This document shows positions 27,721 to 36,373 of a stretch of DNA of 49,501 nucleotides, in pieces. The stretch covers positions 1-49,501 of IMG/VR virus record IMGVR_UViG_3300017773_000014; one strand, given 5' to 3'. The translations under genes and the position numbers were made by a program. The DNA is from a virus. Positions within the stretch are counted from its first letter, which is position 1, and every line of letters begins with the position of its first letter. Under the pieces are notes generated by a model, which saw only the letters and a program-made list of their open reading frames with translations, made no database searches and was not told the origin of the DNA.

Positions 27721-28065
27721 TTAATATGTCCAAATTGTTTTTTCAGGAGCGTTTGGATAACCAATTCCTAAATGTATAAATCCTTTTTTTCTACTAATGC
27801 CTATTCTAGTAAAACCTACTTCAATAGCAGCCTTAACTAATCTAAATGTTTTACCACCACTATCACTTACAATATCAACAGCAGCACCGTATGAATGTTC
27901 ACCGGGTTGTTTTTTTGCTGCTTCTATTGGATGTTCCGGACTACGATAGCTCGATGTAATTTTAATTGGATGGCCATAAATTTCTCGCATTTCATCTAAC
28001 ATAGATAAAAGCTTTTTATCCATTTTTTTAAAATTAGTAAATTCAGATTCATTAAAATATTTCAT
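27721..28065 (-). CDS. Peptidoglycan peptidase of the M15 family (endolysin)
   Basis: A 114-residue protein with the zinc-binding residues of M15 D-Ala-D-Ala-type peptidases: SSYRSPEH at 38-45, His57 and Asp64 in GEHSYGAAVDIVS, and His98 in GFIHLGIG. It would cut peptide cross-links in peptidoglycan. It has no signal peptide, so release should depend on a holin, and two candidate membrane proteins lie directly upstream. The short length matches single-domain phage endolysins of the family. Assignment is strong. Confidence 0.88.
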   Translation of the reverse strand: MKYFNESEFTNFKKMDKKLLSMLDEMREIYGHPIKITSSYRSPEHPIEAAKKQPGEHSYGAAVDIVSDSGGKTFRLVKAAIEVGFTRIGISRKKGFIHLGIGYPNAPEKTIWTY

Positions 28066-28066
28066 T

Positions 28067-28213
28067 TTATTTTTTTAATTTTTGTGTTATACCTATAACA
28101 GTATAAATGATAGTTAAAACTAATACTACAGTTTGTAGCATTGGATTTATATCCGGCAGAAAAGAAAATGTTATTCCGCTTACGGAGATCCCGTATATTT
28201 TAAGGTCTTGCAT
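28067..28213 (-). CDS. Very small membrane protein next to the lysis genes
   Basis: A 48-residue ORF between the holin-like gene and the endolysin gene, with 1- and 3-base gaps. Residues 25-43 (MLQTVVLVLTIIYTVIGI) form one transmembrane segment, preceded by a beta-type stretch (YGISVSGITFSFL) and followed by a basic tail QKLKK. Location suggests a role in lysis, such as a second holin or antiholin, but this is inference. Confidence 0.6.
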   Translation of the reverse strand: MQDLKIYGISVSGITFSFLPDINPMLQTVVLVLTIIYTVIGITQKLKK

Positions 28214-28216
28214 TTT

Positions 28217-28630
28217 TTATTTATGTTTACTATTTCCAAATACTTTTTCTACTCCGCGCGATCCGAAATAACCTCCAATTACAATAGTAAGAAGACCAGT
28301 TATAGAATCTAAAGGGTAGCCCATATACCAGCCGGCTACGTAACTTACTGTTAAAAAAACTAAAGTTAAAGGACGAACATTTGCCGCAAGCCATGAACCT
28401 GAAGTTGCATCTGCTACCCAGCGTCTTGTTGTACCATCTATTTCAGCTCTTTCAATATCTAATTTTTTAAGTGCAATTTTTTTATCTCCTTCTGACATAT
28501 CAGAACCGCCTATAATAGCTTGTATTACTGAACCCACAGGCGTATCGCCTGCGATTGCACCAACGACGTTAGGAATTTTTTCTAATAAAAATTTTCCAAC
28601 ACCGGTATCTTTAAAACGTTTTTTAGCCAT
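28217..28630 (-). CDS. Holin-like membrane protein (GTA-holin type)
   Basis: A 137-residue protein. Residues 19-41 are weakly hydrophobic; after a charged helix (KKIALKKLDIERAEID) come SGSWLAANVRPLTLVFLTVS (78-97) and SITGLLTIVIGGYFGSRGVE (109-128), giving two clear transmembrane spans, three if the N-terminal stretch inserts. The motif NVRPLTLVF with a terminal GSRGVEK resembles the three-TM holin family of gene-transfer agents. Neighbouring M15 peptidase and a small membrane protein complete a lysis cassette. It could instead be a structural membrane protein. Confidence 0.72.
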   Translation of the reverse strand: MAKKRFKDTGVGKFLLEKIPNVVGAIAGDTPVGSVIQAIIGGSDMSEGDKKIALKKLDIERAEIDGTTRRWVADATSGSWLAANVRPLTLVFLTVSYVAGWYMGYPLDSITGLLTIVIGGYFGSRGVEKVFGNSKHK

Positions 28631-28641
28631 ATTTAATTATT

Positions 28642-29418
28642 TTATGTTAAACCAAATTTAGCTTTATCGGCATTATAATTATTTAAAACTTCTGCTGCTG
28701 TAAGTGCTGAAGAATACATTCTACAAATTCTAAATACCCCATTCCATCCGCCAGTACCACCTGCATGGCTTCTTTTACCAATAGTTAAATAATCATTGCT
28801 TGTTTGTGGTAAGCCTCCTCCCGATGAAACCGATGCTAAAGAAGCACCATTTACATAAAGTTCAACATTAGAACTATCTGCTACAAAAACAACTTGAATC
28901 CAATTACCATAGCTTGGCCCAGTTGATGGACCTATATTAATATAATTAGTTCCACTCGCTGATCTAACCAAAGAATGAAAACCAACACCACCAGCACCAT
29001 AAAGTCCGAGAATAAAATTTTCTTGACTTGAAGGTGCTCCCGCATCCTGCCAAGAATTAACAAAAACAGAACTACTTGTACCTTTAGTATTTATTTTAAC
29101 CCAAAGTTCTAATGACCAAACAGAATTAGTAGTATTAAAAAATGCACTATTACTTAAAACTACATTACTATCTATAGTTTGAGCAGCAGATAAACCCCAC
29201 CCTTGATTTCCTAATGCATCTTGATTTGAAGGACTAGTTTTATCAGGAGAATTATTATCTGTAGAAGTAACAGAAGTTCCATTTAATGCTAGTAAATTTC
29301 CCGTTGAACCACTCCCGCTAGTTTGGGTTGTGTCCCAATGTAGTTTTAATCCCGTAGTAATTGGATCAGGGGTTGTATTACCACTTTTTAAAAATAAATT
29401 TTTTTTAACTGCACTCAT
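28642..29418 (-). CDS. Lectin-like receptor-binding protein (LamG / concanavalin A-like jelly roll)
   Basis: A 258-residue protein. After an ~80-residue leader, residues ~95-250 match a LamG-type jelly roll: WSLELWVKI, GNWIQVVFVADSSNVELYVN, LTIGKRSHAGG, GWNGVFRICRMYSSALTAAE and a final EVLNNYNADK. This fold binds glycans, so it is probably a host-surface binding module on a fibre. It is the last gene of the ~13-kb fibre block and is followed by the lysis genes. No enzymatic motif is visible. Confidence 0.78.
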   Translation of the reverse strand: MSAVKKNLFLKSGNTTPDPITTGLKLHWDTTQTSGSGSTGNLLALNGTSVTSTDNNSPDKTSPSNQDALGNQGWGLSAAQTIDSNVVLSNSAFFNTTNSVWSLELWVKINTKGTSSSVFVNSWQDAGAPSSQENFILGLYGAGGVGFHSLVRSASGTNYINIGPSTGPSYGNWIQVVFVADSSNVELYVNGASLASVSSGGGLPQTSNDYLTIGKRSHAGGTGGWNGVFRICRMYSSALTAAEVLNNYNADKAKFGLT

Positions 29419-29883
29419 TTAAATAAATTTTACAATATCACTTTTTTTAGTTAAACTGTTTAAAGCAATAATATCATCATCATATTTTTTTTTGATTGCA
29501 CTTCTTTCATCTTTTGTTTTTTGTGATATTTCTGTTCCTGCTTCAAAAGCATCTAAAACCTCTTTTTGAGTTGCCCCTAGATCAATATCTTTTTTTATAT
29601 CTAATTTAACTATTGCTTGTTCCTTTAAATCAGAAACACTTTCAGACCAAGTTTTATCTTTTACACTATAAACAAATTTTTTTTTAGATTCATCAAATTT
29701 TAAATCTGTTAATTCTTCAACAACACTATTGTGTTCAGGAATTTCTACATCGTAAAAACCTTCTGTTTCTAATTCAGAATCTGATAATAAATTAAAACCA
29801 GCCATATAATATTTTAAACCTTTATATGAACTTGGTAACACATTAAAAATTTTTATTTTTTCTGCTGTTTGTTTTGCTTTCAT
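29419..29883 (-). CDS. Fibre-associated protein, possibly assembly factor
   Basis: A 154-residue acidic protein, abutting the lectin gene (its stop is next to the lectin ATG). Its first half has YYMAGFNLLSDSELETEG and YDVEIPEHNSVVEEL, followed by FVYSVKDKTWSESV, a layout common in small proteins encoded beside marine phage fibres. The second half is charged helix (KKDIDLGATQKEVLDAFEAG). By analogy it may help fibre folding or attachment. Confidence in the role is low. Confidence 0.6.
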   Translation of the reverse strand: MKAKQTAEKIKIFNVLPSSYKGLKYYMAGFNLLSDSELETEGFYDVEIPEHNSVVEELTDLKFDESKKKFVYSVKDKTWSESVSDLKEQAIVKLDIKKDIDLGATQKEVLDAFEAGTEISQKTKDERSAIKKKYDDDIIALNSLTKKSDIVKFI

Positions 29884-29893
29884 ATATTATTTA

Positions 29894-30298
29894 TTAAGGA
29901 GTTGTATCACTTGCATAAGTGTTTACACAATAAGCAAATTCATCATTTCCACCATCTTGTAAACATACAACTTGTAATAAACTAGTAGAACTTCCATCAT
30001 AATCACCACCAACTTTATTAAATACATCTGTACCCGCACCACCTGCAGAAAGTGTTACAGTTTGATCACCACTTAAATTATATATTTCAATACACTGTCC
30101 TAGTTTAAAATTGCTAAATGTTATTGTAGTTGCACCTGTTAAAGCTCCACTTAATTTAAAAACACATCCTGCTGACCAATCTATTGCTATTGATGTTGAA
30201 GTTGTAACTGCAACCTGTGCTGTATATCTATTTGATAGTTTATCGTAGGTAACAGAATCATCTGATAATACACTACTTGTTACTTTTGTTATTGCCAT
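29894..30298 (-). CDS. Fibre domain protein
   Basis: A 134-residue beta-rich, Thr/Ser/Gly-rich protein: MAITKVTSSVLSDDSVTYDK then SIAIDWSAGCVFKLSG, GATTITFSNFKLGQCIEI and LSGDQTVTLSAGG. This is the short trimeric-fibre module seen in marine phage tail fibres, with an N-terminal attachment segment of the KVTSSVLSDDS type. Two separated cysteines are present. It is one of eleven or so fibre genes in a row and is probably a minor tip or spacer. Confidence 0.68.
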   Translation of the reverse strand: MAITKVTSSVLSDDSVTYDKLSNRYTAQVAVTTSTSIAIDWSAGCVFKLSGALTGATTITFSNFKLGQCIEIYNLSGDQTVTLSAGGAGTDVFNKVGGDYDGSSTSLLQVVCLQDGGNDEFAYCVNTYASDTTP

Positions 30299-30300
30299 AA

Positions 30301-31524
30301 TTAGTTAAATTGTATGTTTCCTGTTCCCGCTGTAAATGTTGTTATTTTAATTGATCCACCCGTAGCGGTAGAACTCGTTAAACCACCCGGTATAGTTAAT
30401 GTTAAAGTATTAGGATAACTTAATATTACTATACCCGAACCTCCAGCTCCAACACCTGATGTTGTATAACCTGGAGAACCACCACCACCACCTAAGTTAG
30501 TGCCTCCATCTGTAGGTGTAGTAGATCCGCCACCTGTACCCCCACCACCAGAGCCTCCAGCCCCACCAGGACGTCCACTAGCACCACCGGTCCATTGCAT
30601 TCCTTGACCTCCACCACCACCTGCATATGTAACAGAACTTCCTGATATTGAATTAGTTACTCCATCACCACCAGCACCACCTTGAGCTGATCCTGAAGTT
30701 GCTCCATTAGATCCAACAGCGCCAGCACCGCCACCACCACCTCCAGCATAATAAGGATGAGCAATTGAACCGTTACCTCCATCATTTCCTTGAGAAGGAA
30801 CAGTATTAGGAGAATTACCATAACCGCCTTTATTTTGGATTGCTGTGCCATCCCAGCCACCACCACCACCTGAACCACCATCTGCGGCTATTCCATTTGT
30901 ATGAGCAGCTGTGTTAGCACCACCATAACCACCACCTGTTGATGTTATAGTTGCAAACACACTATTATTTCCTGATGTAGCATTTGCGGGACTTGAAGTT
31001 GTAGTTGAAGCAGTGCCTCCACTTCCTATGGTCACTGTATAATTTGTAGCTAAAGCAGCTGCAAAAGCAGTACCAGCATTATTTGTTCTATAACCGCCAG
31101 CACCTCCACCTCCAACGTGACCACCACCTGCACCACCTGCTACAACTAAATAATAAACATCTGGTGGAGTAACATTTGTTATAATATTATCCGCAGTCCA
31201 CCCTTTAGTAACATCTTGATAAACTAAATTTATTGTAGCATTTGATGTAGCACATTTATAATCATCAGTTGAACCTTGTATTTTTTCATTACCATTTGCT
31301 GATAAAATTAATTTATTACTGCTAAAAGTACCAGCGTAATCTTGAAAAATTATTTCTTCCCCCACTACACCTGCAGGTAAACTTACAGTTATTTCATTCG
31401 ATGTTGTATTAACAAAATATCCCTTGCCAGCTGCAGCAGTAAAATTAGAAGTTTTTATAGCAGATTGCCAATCAGTGCCTAAACCTCCATCTATTAATTC
31501 AGATTTTACTTTAGTTTGTGCCAT
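30301..31524 (-). CDS. Glycine-rich tail adhesin (paralogue of the 933-residue fibre)
   Basis: A 407-residue protein. Residues 17-125 form a beta module (TDWQSAIKTSNFTAAAGKGY, VSLPAGVVGEEIIFQDYAG, EKIQGSTDDYKC), then VYYLVVAGGAGGG opens a ~220-residue glycine-rich region with runs of Gly-Gly-x. This ends in GSGIVILSYP, and the C-terminus finishes with FTAGTGNIQFN. The whole protein is clearly homologous to residues ~533-933 of the fibre at 31898-34699, including the same last residues, while the glycine-rich region differs. Glycine-rich sandwich adhesins at fibre tips bind host receptors (as in S16-type gp38), and a duplicated copy suggests variable host recognition. Confidence 0.78.
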   Translation of the reverse strand: MAQTKVKSELIDGGLGTDWQSAIKTSNFTAAAGKGYFVNTTSNEITVSLPAGVVGEEIIFQDYAGTFSSNKLILSANGNEKIQGSTDDYKCATSNATINLVYQDVTKGWTADNIITNVTPPDVYYLVVAGGAGGGHVGGGGAGGYRTNNAGTAFAAALATNYTVTIGSGGTASTTTSSPANATSGNNSVFATITSTGGGYGGANTAAHTNGIAADGGSGGGGGWDGTAIQNKGGYGNSPNTVPSQGNDGGNGSIAHPYYAGGGGGGAGAVGSNGATSGSAQGGAGGDGVTNSISGSSVTYAGGGGGQGMQWTGGASGRPGGAGGSGGGGTGGGSTTPTDGGTNLGGGGGSPGYTTSGVGAGGSGIVILSYPNTLTLTIPGGLTSSTATGGSIKITTFTAGTGNIQFN

Positions 31525-31525
31525 A

Positions 31526-31894
31526 CTAAGTTATTTCATCCCAAGACGTTGTGTCTTCGTTCCATATATATCTTTTACCATCACCGGGATATTCTACAGG
31601 AGGATCCCATTGGCAAGTATTAGAATTTAATATCCAGCTAGCATAAGGCTGAGGAGCTATAAATGCATCTCTCGCATAATCGTAAGTATATCCTATACCA
31701 GCATAATTTTTTCTAAATGGTATGCCCTCATTCCTATGCTCCCCTCCTGATGTATTATAAGAAGTTCTTTTACAAACTTGCTCACGTAGATTACCATAAT
31801 GTATTTCCCAGTTTGTAGGGCCTTCTGTTTCATCTTTACCTACTATTACCTCGGTAACGATATTTTGCATGTTTAAAAAAGCGTAATGTGCCAT
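31526..31894 (-). CDS. Conserved marine-phage structural protein
   Basis: A 122-residue protein of a type I recognise from marine phages. It starts MAHYAFLNMQNIVTEVIVGK, contains FRKNYAGIGYTYDYARDAFI and ASWILNSNTCQWDPPVEYPG, and ends YIWNEDTTSWDEI. It has many aromatic residues and two cysteines. Such proteins are encoded near tail fibres and are probably virion-associated, but I know of no defined biochemical role. It sits between the two paralogous glycine-rich adhesins. Confidence 0.72.
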   Translation of the reverse strand: MAHYAFLNMQNIVTEVIVGKDETEGPTNWEIHYGNLREQVCKRTSYNTSGGEHRNEGIPFRKNYAGIGYTYDYARDAFIAPQPYASWILNSNTCQWDPPVEYPGDGKRYIWNEDTTSWDEIT

Positions 31895-31897
31895 ATT

Positions 31898-34699
31898 TTA
31901 GTTAAATTGTATATTTCCTGTTCCTGTTGTAAATGTTGTTACTTTACTTGTCCCATCTGTTGCTGTTGATCCTGATAAACCACTTATTGTATAATCAGCA
32001 GGATAACGAAGTATTACTGTTCCTGAACCACCAGCACCTCCATTTATTGTTGCTGGACCAGCTGTATGTTTAGCAGAACCACCACCGCCACCACCACCAG
32101 TATTTGCTGTGCCATCATTTCCATCACCACCATTAGCATCACCATTTCCAGCACCACCACCTCCGGTACCGCCTGTTCCAGGTGTTACAGTTCCACTATA
32201 TTGCCATAACCATTGGCCACCACCTCCACCACCTGCATATGTTACTGCCGATCCAGTTATAGAATTAGATAAACCGTTACCACCGTTACCACCAGCGGTA
32301 TCTCCTCCATTACCACCAACAGCACCAGCACCGCCACCACCGCCACAACCATCACCAGCTGAATTACCATAAGCAGTACCACCAGCATAACCTTGAACAG
32401 GGTTTGATAAACGCGCTCCAGCTGTATTATTATAAGATGTTGAACCACCTCCACTACCACCTGTTGTAGAAAGATTAGGAGTATTTGCATATGCTGAACC
32501 ACCACCTCCACCACCTGTAGATGTTATAGTGCTAAAAACAGAATTTGAACCATTAACTCCTAGTGCTGTTTCAGTTCCCGCAGCTCCACCTGCTCCTACA
32601 GTAACAGTATAGTTTGTGGCCGCAGATAATGTTAATGTAGTTTCAGCTGAACCTCCACCTCCAGTATTATCACCAGCAAAAGAATTTCTTAAACCACCAG
32701 CCCCGGCTCCGCCTCCGGCTGTATAGCTTCGATGCGAGCCTCCACCACCACCACCACCAGCTATTACTAAATAGCTAACTACCAAAGGAGGTAAAGTGTC
32801 TGTTACAATATTATCAGCTGTCCATCCTTTAGTAGCATTTTGATAAATTAGTCTTACAGTTGCATTTTCAATAATACATCTGTAATCATCTGTTGATCCT
32901 TGTATTTTTTCGCTGCTATTTGCATCAAATATAATTTTATTTGTATCAAACGTACTTGCATAATCTACAAAATGTATTTCATCTCCAACACCTCCAGCTG
33001 GCAAACTAACTGTTACGGTATTTGATGAAGTATCAACAAAATAACCTTTACCAGCAGCTGCTGTAAAGTTTGATGTTTGTACTGTTGATTGCCAGTCAGT
33101 GCCTGTTTCTAATGTTACTGCACCAGTTAAACCATTAACAGAAGTTACTCCTTGATTACCAACTGTTATAGCACTAAATGCCATAACCTCTATAGTATAA
33201 CCATTTTGAGGTGCAGTAGTAAAAGTTAATGTAGTGCCCGATATGCTATAAGTTGATTTTTCTTGGTAAACACCTTGTATAAACACAAAAGTTTTAACTT
33301 CATCATCAATTGTTTGTGATAATGTAAATGCTGTTGTTGAACCATTACCAGTAAAGTTATTTTGATTTAAAGATGAAGTGTTAACTGCTTTTATATGAAC
33401 AACTTCTATAGCAGTACCGTTCGATGGAGCGGTGGAGAACGTTAATGTACTGCCAGAAGTTGAATAATTACTTTTACTTTGATATACACCATCTAAATAT
33501 ACTTGTGTAGCATTTTCATTTGAAATGCTCATAGTAAGTACATATGCTGTAGTTGAACCGTTACCAGTAAAACTATCTCTTGCAATAACTCCTGATGTAG
33601 AAACCATATGTATAAGTTCCACAGATGTACTATTACCAGGAGCAGTAGACATTGTTACAGTACTACCACTTGTTGTATAATTATCTTTAGATTGATAAAC
33701 ACCATCTATATATACTTGAACATTGTTTTCATTAACAATAGCTGTTGATGTATCAAATGTAACATCTGAACCGTCACCAGTATATACATTTTTTTCTATA
33801 GTTACAGTTCCACTACCACCACTTGTAACATTGATTGTTTTAGTAGCACCAGTACCTGATGCTGTTATATTATCACCTGTAAAATTTAAAGTTGTAGCTA
33901 ATGTAGATAAAGCACTTCCTTCTTCTTGTATTGTTATACCTTGTGATCCACCTGATGCAGCTATAGTAACTTCTTGAGCACCGTTTCTTGTGAGCGTTAC
34001 ATTTGATCCAGCAGTTAATTGAACGGCAGAATTATCACTACCAGATCCAGATGTTAAATTTATATCTACATTTGAACCATCTTGTACTGCATTTAAATCG
34101 TAAGTATCACCAGAAGCAGTTGATGCTACTGTAATTTGCTGAGCATCATTTCTTGTAAGAGTTATATTACTACCAGCTGTTAATTGTACAGTTGAATCTG
34201 TACCGCTCGCAGCATCTAAATTTAAATCTACATTACTACCATCTTGTGTAGCATTTATAGAATATGTATCACCTATTGTACCTGTACCAAATTTAACGTA
34301 GCTACCCATAAGTGAATGAGCACTACACTGATAAAATAATACAGGAGGCGTGTTTGTTGTAGGTATAATTTGTGTATATGCACCTGAACTTCCAGGGGTA
34401 CCGTTTGTAGTTACACCTGTTGTATAAGCGGTTGCCTTTGCAGCATCTTCATAAAATCTGAGAGGATGATTAGCATTAGAACTATCTGCTTGATCAAACT
34501 TGTAAGTATTGCCAGGTGTAAATTCTAAATATGCTCCTTCAACACCATCTATAGTATAACCTGAAGTACTACCATTACCATATTCTGGGTGTGCAGTAGT
34601 TTTAGTTACAACCTTAACTACAAGAGTCTGAGCAACATCTGTATGTGCTATTGCCCGATGACCGGAAAGCTCTAATGGTGACTTAAATTTTAGACCCAT
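31898..34699 (-). CDS. Large tail fibre: cupredoxin-like domain, tandem beta repeats, glycine-rich adhesin end
   Basis: A 933-residue fibre. Residues ~55-140 form a cupredoxin-like unit with His78 (NHPLRF) and Cys125, His128, Met131 in YQCSAHSLMG, a complete type-1 copper ligand pattern. Residues 144-195 and 198-249 are two copies of a module containing DGSNVDLNL / GSNVDINL and VQLTAGSN. Residues ~304-366, 376-438 and 447-510 are three copies of a repeat with VYIDGVYQSK, a Tyr-Ser-Thr-Ser-Gly turn and FSTAP. From ~533 the protein is paralogous to the adhesin at 30301-31524, with a glycine-rich tip starting YLVIAGGGGGGGS and ending TTGTGNIQFN. Probably a long host-binding fibre. Confidence 0.82.
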   Translation of the reverse strand: MGLKFKSPLELSGHRAIAHTDVAQTLVVKVVTKTTAHPEYGNGSTSGYTIDGVEGAYLEFTPGNTYKFDQADSSNANHPLRFYEDAAKATAYTTGVTTNGTPGSSGAYTQIIPTTNTPPVLFYQCSAHSLMGSYVKFGTGTIGDTYSINATQDGSNVDLNLDAASGTDSTVQLTAGSNITLTRNDAQQITVASTASGDTYDLNAVQDGSNVDINLTSGSGSDNSAVQLTAGSNVTLTRNGAQEVTIAASGGSQGITIQEEGSALSTLATTLNFTGDNITASGTGATKTINVTSGGSGTVTIEKNVYTGDGSDVTFDTSTAIVNENNVQVYIDGVYQSKDNYTTSGSTVTMSTAPGNSTSVELIHMVSTSGVIARDSFTGNGSTTAYVLTMSISNENATQVYLDGVYQSKSNYSTSGSTLTFSTAPSNGTAIEVVHIKAVNTSSLNQNNFTGNGSTTAFTLSQTIDDEVKTFVFIQGVYQEKSTYSISGTTLTFTTAPQNGYTIEVMAFSAITVGNQGVTSVNGLTGAVTLETGTDWQSTVQTSNFTAAAGKGYFVDTSSNTVTVSLPAGGVGDEIHFVDYASTFDTNKIIFDANSSEKIQGSTDDYRCIIENATVRLIYQNATKGWTADNIVTDTLPPLVVSYLVIAGGGGGGGSHRSYTAGGGAGAGGLRNSFAGDNTGGGGSAETTLTLSAATNYTVTVGAGGAAGTETALGVNGSNSVFSTITSTGGGGGGSAYANTPNLSTTGGSGGGSTSYNNTAGARLSNPVQGYAGGTAYGNSAGDGCGGGGGAGAVGGNGGDTAGGNGGNGLSNSITGSAVTYAGGGGGGQWLWQYSGTVTPGTGGTGGGGAGNGDANGGDGNDGTANTGGGGGGGSAKHTAGPATINGGAGGSGTVILRYPADYTISGLSGSTATDGTSKVTTFTTGTGNIQFN

Positions 34700-34702
34700 G
34701 TA

Positions 34703-35656
34703 TTAAATTTTTTGTATAAGTACTCTTATATCATTTGTGGATGGTGCCACTGTAAACGCAATAGTTACATTGTTTGTATCTGTTCTTACGACATCGGCTA
34801 TAACAGTATCATAGGATGAATTGTCAAATAATTGTACAATTACATCTCTAGATCCAAGTGCGTGGTTTACTGTATATGAAGTATTTGATCCATCACCTAT
34901 ACTAGCTGAAAACTTTTTAAGTGATACAAAACCTGCTGAAACAGAAAAGTTATTTGAATCATAACCTGAAATACCTTTTACAGTAGCTCCAGATGTTGCT
35001 GCAGCAGTTGCTAAATCTACATTAGATTGTACAATTGTAAAACTAGCTAGTGCAGGAGTTGACGCAGCTGCTATTGCTACTTCAACTATAATTAAATCAC
35101 CAATTCTAACTTGCTCTCCTAAAAAACTACCATCAGCAGTTACAGTATATGTATCTCCTTTATCACTAGCAATGTTAGAACCACCTGTTAGTGCAGGTGA
35201 ATTAGTTGATGCATTATATGCACCTTTGTATTCTAATAAACCTGTTGCAACAGTATCTACATATGCTTTAGTTGCAGCATCTTGTGCACCAGTAGGATCT
35301 GTAACGTTTTGTATTCTTGCATTAATACCTGTAGTTACAAAATCGTATATTTGATCTCCTGTAGCAAGAGCTGTTCCAGCATTTGCAACAGCACCAGTTG
35401 TTATTGCTAAACTGGGTATTGGCCCAGTTCCATTTGTTATAGCAAGTTGATTACTTGTTGTAGTTTGAATCTCTGTTATATCACCACCAGCACTTACAAA
35501 TGCAGACCCATTATAAAACTTAAGAACATTGTCTGTAGTATTATAATATATTTGACCTGCAACAGGTGAAGACGGATCCGAAGATGCAGTCTGTATTACA
35601 GCCTGTTGTAACTGATTTTTATTTAGATCGAGATTATTTAAATATTTTATTGCCAT
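34703..35656 (-). CDS. Tail fibre protein
   Basis: A 317-residue fibre protein. The N-terminus (MAIKYLNNLDLNKNQLQQAV, then PSSPVAGQIYYNTTDNVLKF) is a widespread fibre attachment and first-domain pattern. The middle is Thr/Ala-rich beta structure with AATKAYVDT, typical of phage fibres. The C-terminal ~55 residues (YTVNHALGSRDVIVQLFDNS ... TIAFTVAPSTNDIRVLIQKI) form the same module seen at the end of the 236-residue fibre at 35663-36373. Likely a trimeric side fibre. Confidence 0.78.
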   Translation of the reverse strand: MAIKYLNNLDLNKNQLQQAVIQTASSDPSSPVAGQIYYNTTDNVLKFYNGSAFVSAGGDITEIQTTTSNQLAITNGTGPIPSLAITTGAVANAGTALATGDQIYDFVTTGINARIQNVTDPTGAQDAATKAYVDTVATGLLEYKGAYNASTNSPALTGGSNIASDKGDTYTVTADGSFLGEQVRIGDLIIVEVAIAAASTPALASFTIVQSNVDLATAAATSGATVKGISGYDSNNFSVSAGFVSLKKFSASIGDGSNTSYTVNHALGSRDVIVQLFDNSSYDTVIADVVRTDTNNVTIAFTVAPSTNDIRVLIQKI

Positions 35657-35662
35657 TTTTTT

Positions 35663-36373
35663 TTAGTTTAAATATGCTTTTCCTATTACTGTTTCTGTAA
35701 AAGTAATCACAATCTGATTTGAATTGTTATATGTTACAGCACCAACAACTATGTTATCTGAGTTGTCAACTACGGTTACACTTGGAAATCTATCTAAATT
35801 ATGATTTATTGTCCAAGTATTACTAGCACTGCCTTGTGTAAAAGTAAATGTTGTTTCGTTTGTAAATCCAGACGGTGCTATTGATGTAACACCACCCACA
35901 GGATCACCTGCACTCCCTCTATGTGTTAAAGATAATAAATATGCATTTGTTAAATCTGATTTAGCACTAACCTCATATATCGCATAACTTGTGTTACTAG
36001 ATGTATCTACATCTGTTATTCTAATTAATTGATTTACAAATAATCCTATTATAGGATTTATATCAACTAAATTTCTATTATATCTGCTGACTGCAATACC
36101 GGTTATATGTGCCCAACCAAAAGCAGAAGGAGCTGTTGGATCCACTTGGTATCTAAACTCACCTGATGCTAATGTATTGTTTACATATTTACCTGCATAG
36201 TTATATTGTAATCCAGATCTAAGAGGATCTGCACCACCTGTTTGTGCAAAAAATGCTGCAATGGTTTCAATTTGATATGATTTGCTAGCATTATTGTTAC
36301 CAACATCTGTTCCTACTAGTTTATCACCACCAGTGATAGTGGTATCTAAGGGAAGTTGTTGTATTCTTGACAT
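35663..36373 (-). CDS. Tail fibre protein sharing an N-terminal anchor with the 705-residue fibre
   Basis: A 236-residue fibre. The first ~40 residues (DTTITGGDKLVGTDVGNN, KSYQIETIAAFF) match those of the 705-residue fibre at 39323 (DSTVEGSDKLLGTDANSS, KNYTIDSLKAYI), suggesting a common virion anchor. The C-terminal module has WTINHNLDRFPSVTVVDNSD and QIVITFTETVIGKAYLN, a common fibre end that is also present in the neighbouring 317-residue fibre. Its ATG overlaps the previous gene's stop by one base (TAATG at 36373). Confidence 0.76.
   Translation of the reverse strand: MSRIQQLPLDTTITGGDKLVGTDVGNNNASKSYQIETIAAFFAQTGGADPLRSGLQYNYAGKYVNNTLASGEFRYQVDPTAPSAFGWAHITGIAVSRYNRNLVDINPIIGLFVNQLIRITDVDTSSNTSYAIYEVSAKSDLTNAYLLSLTHRGSAGDPVGGVTSIAPSGFTNETTFTFTQGSASNTWTINHNLDRFPSVTVVDNSDNIVVGAVTYNNSNQIVITFTETVIGKAYLN

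Noticed and set aside
32109-32372. Proline-rich open frame opposite the glycine-rich fibre
   Set aside because: Gly-Gly codons read backwards give Pro runs; it is a shadow of the real gene.
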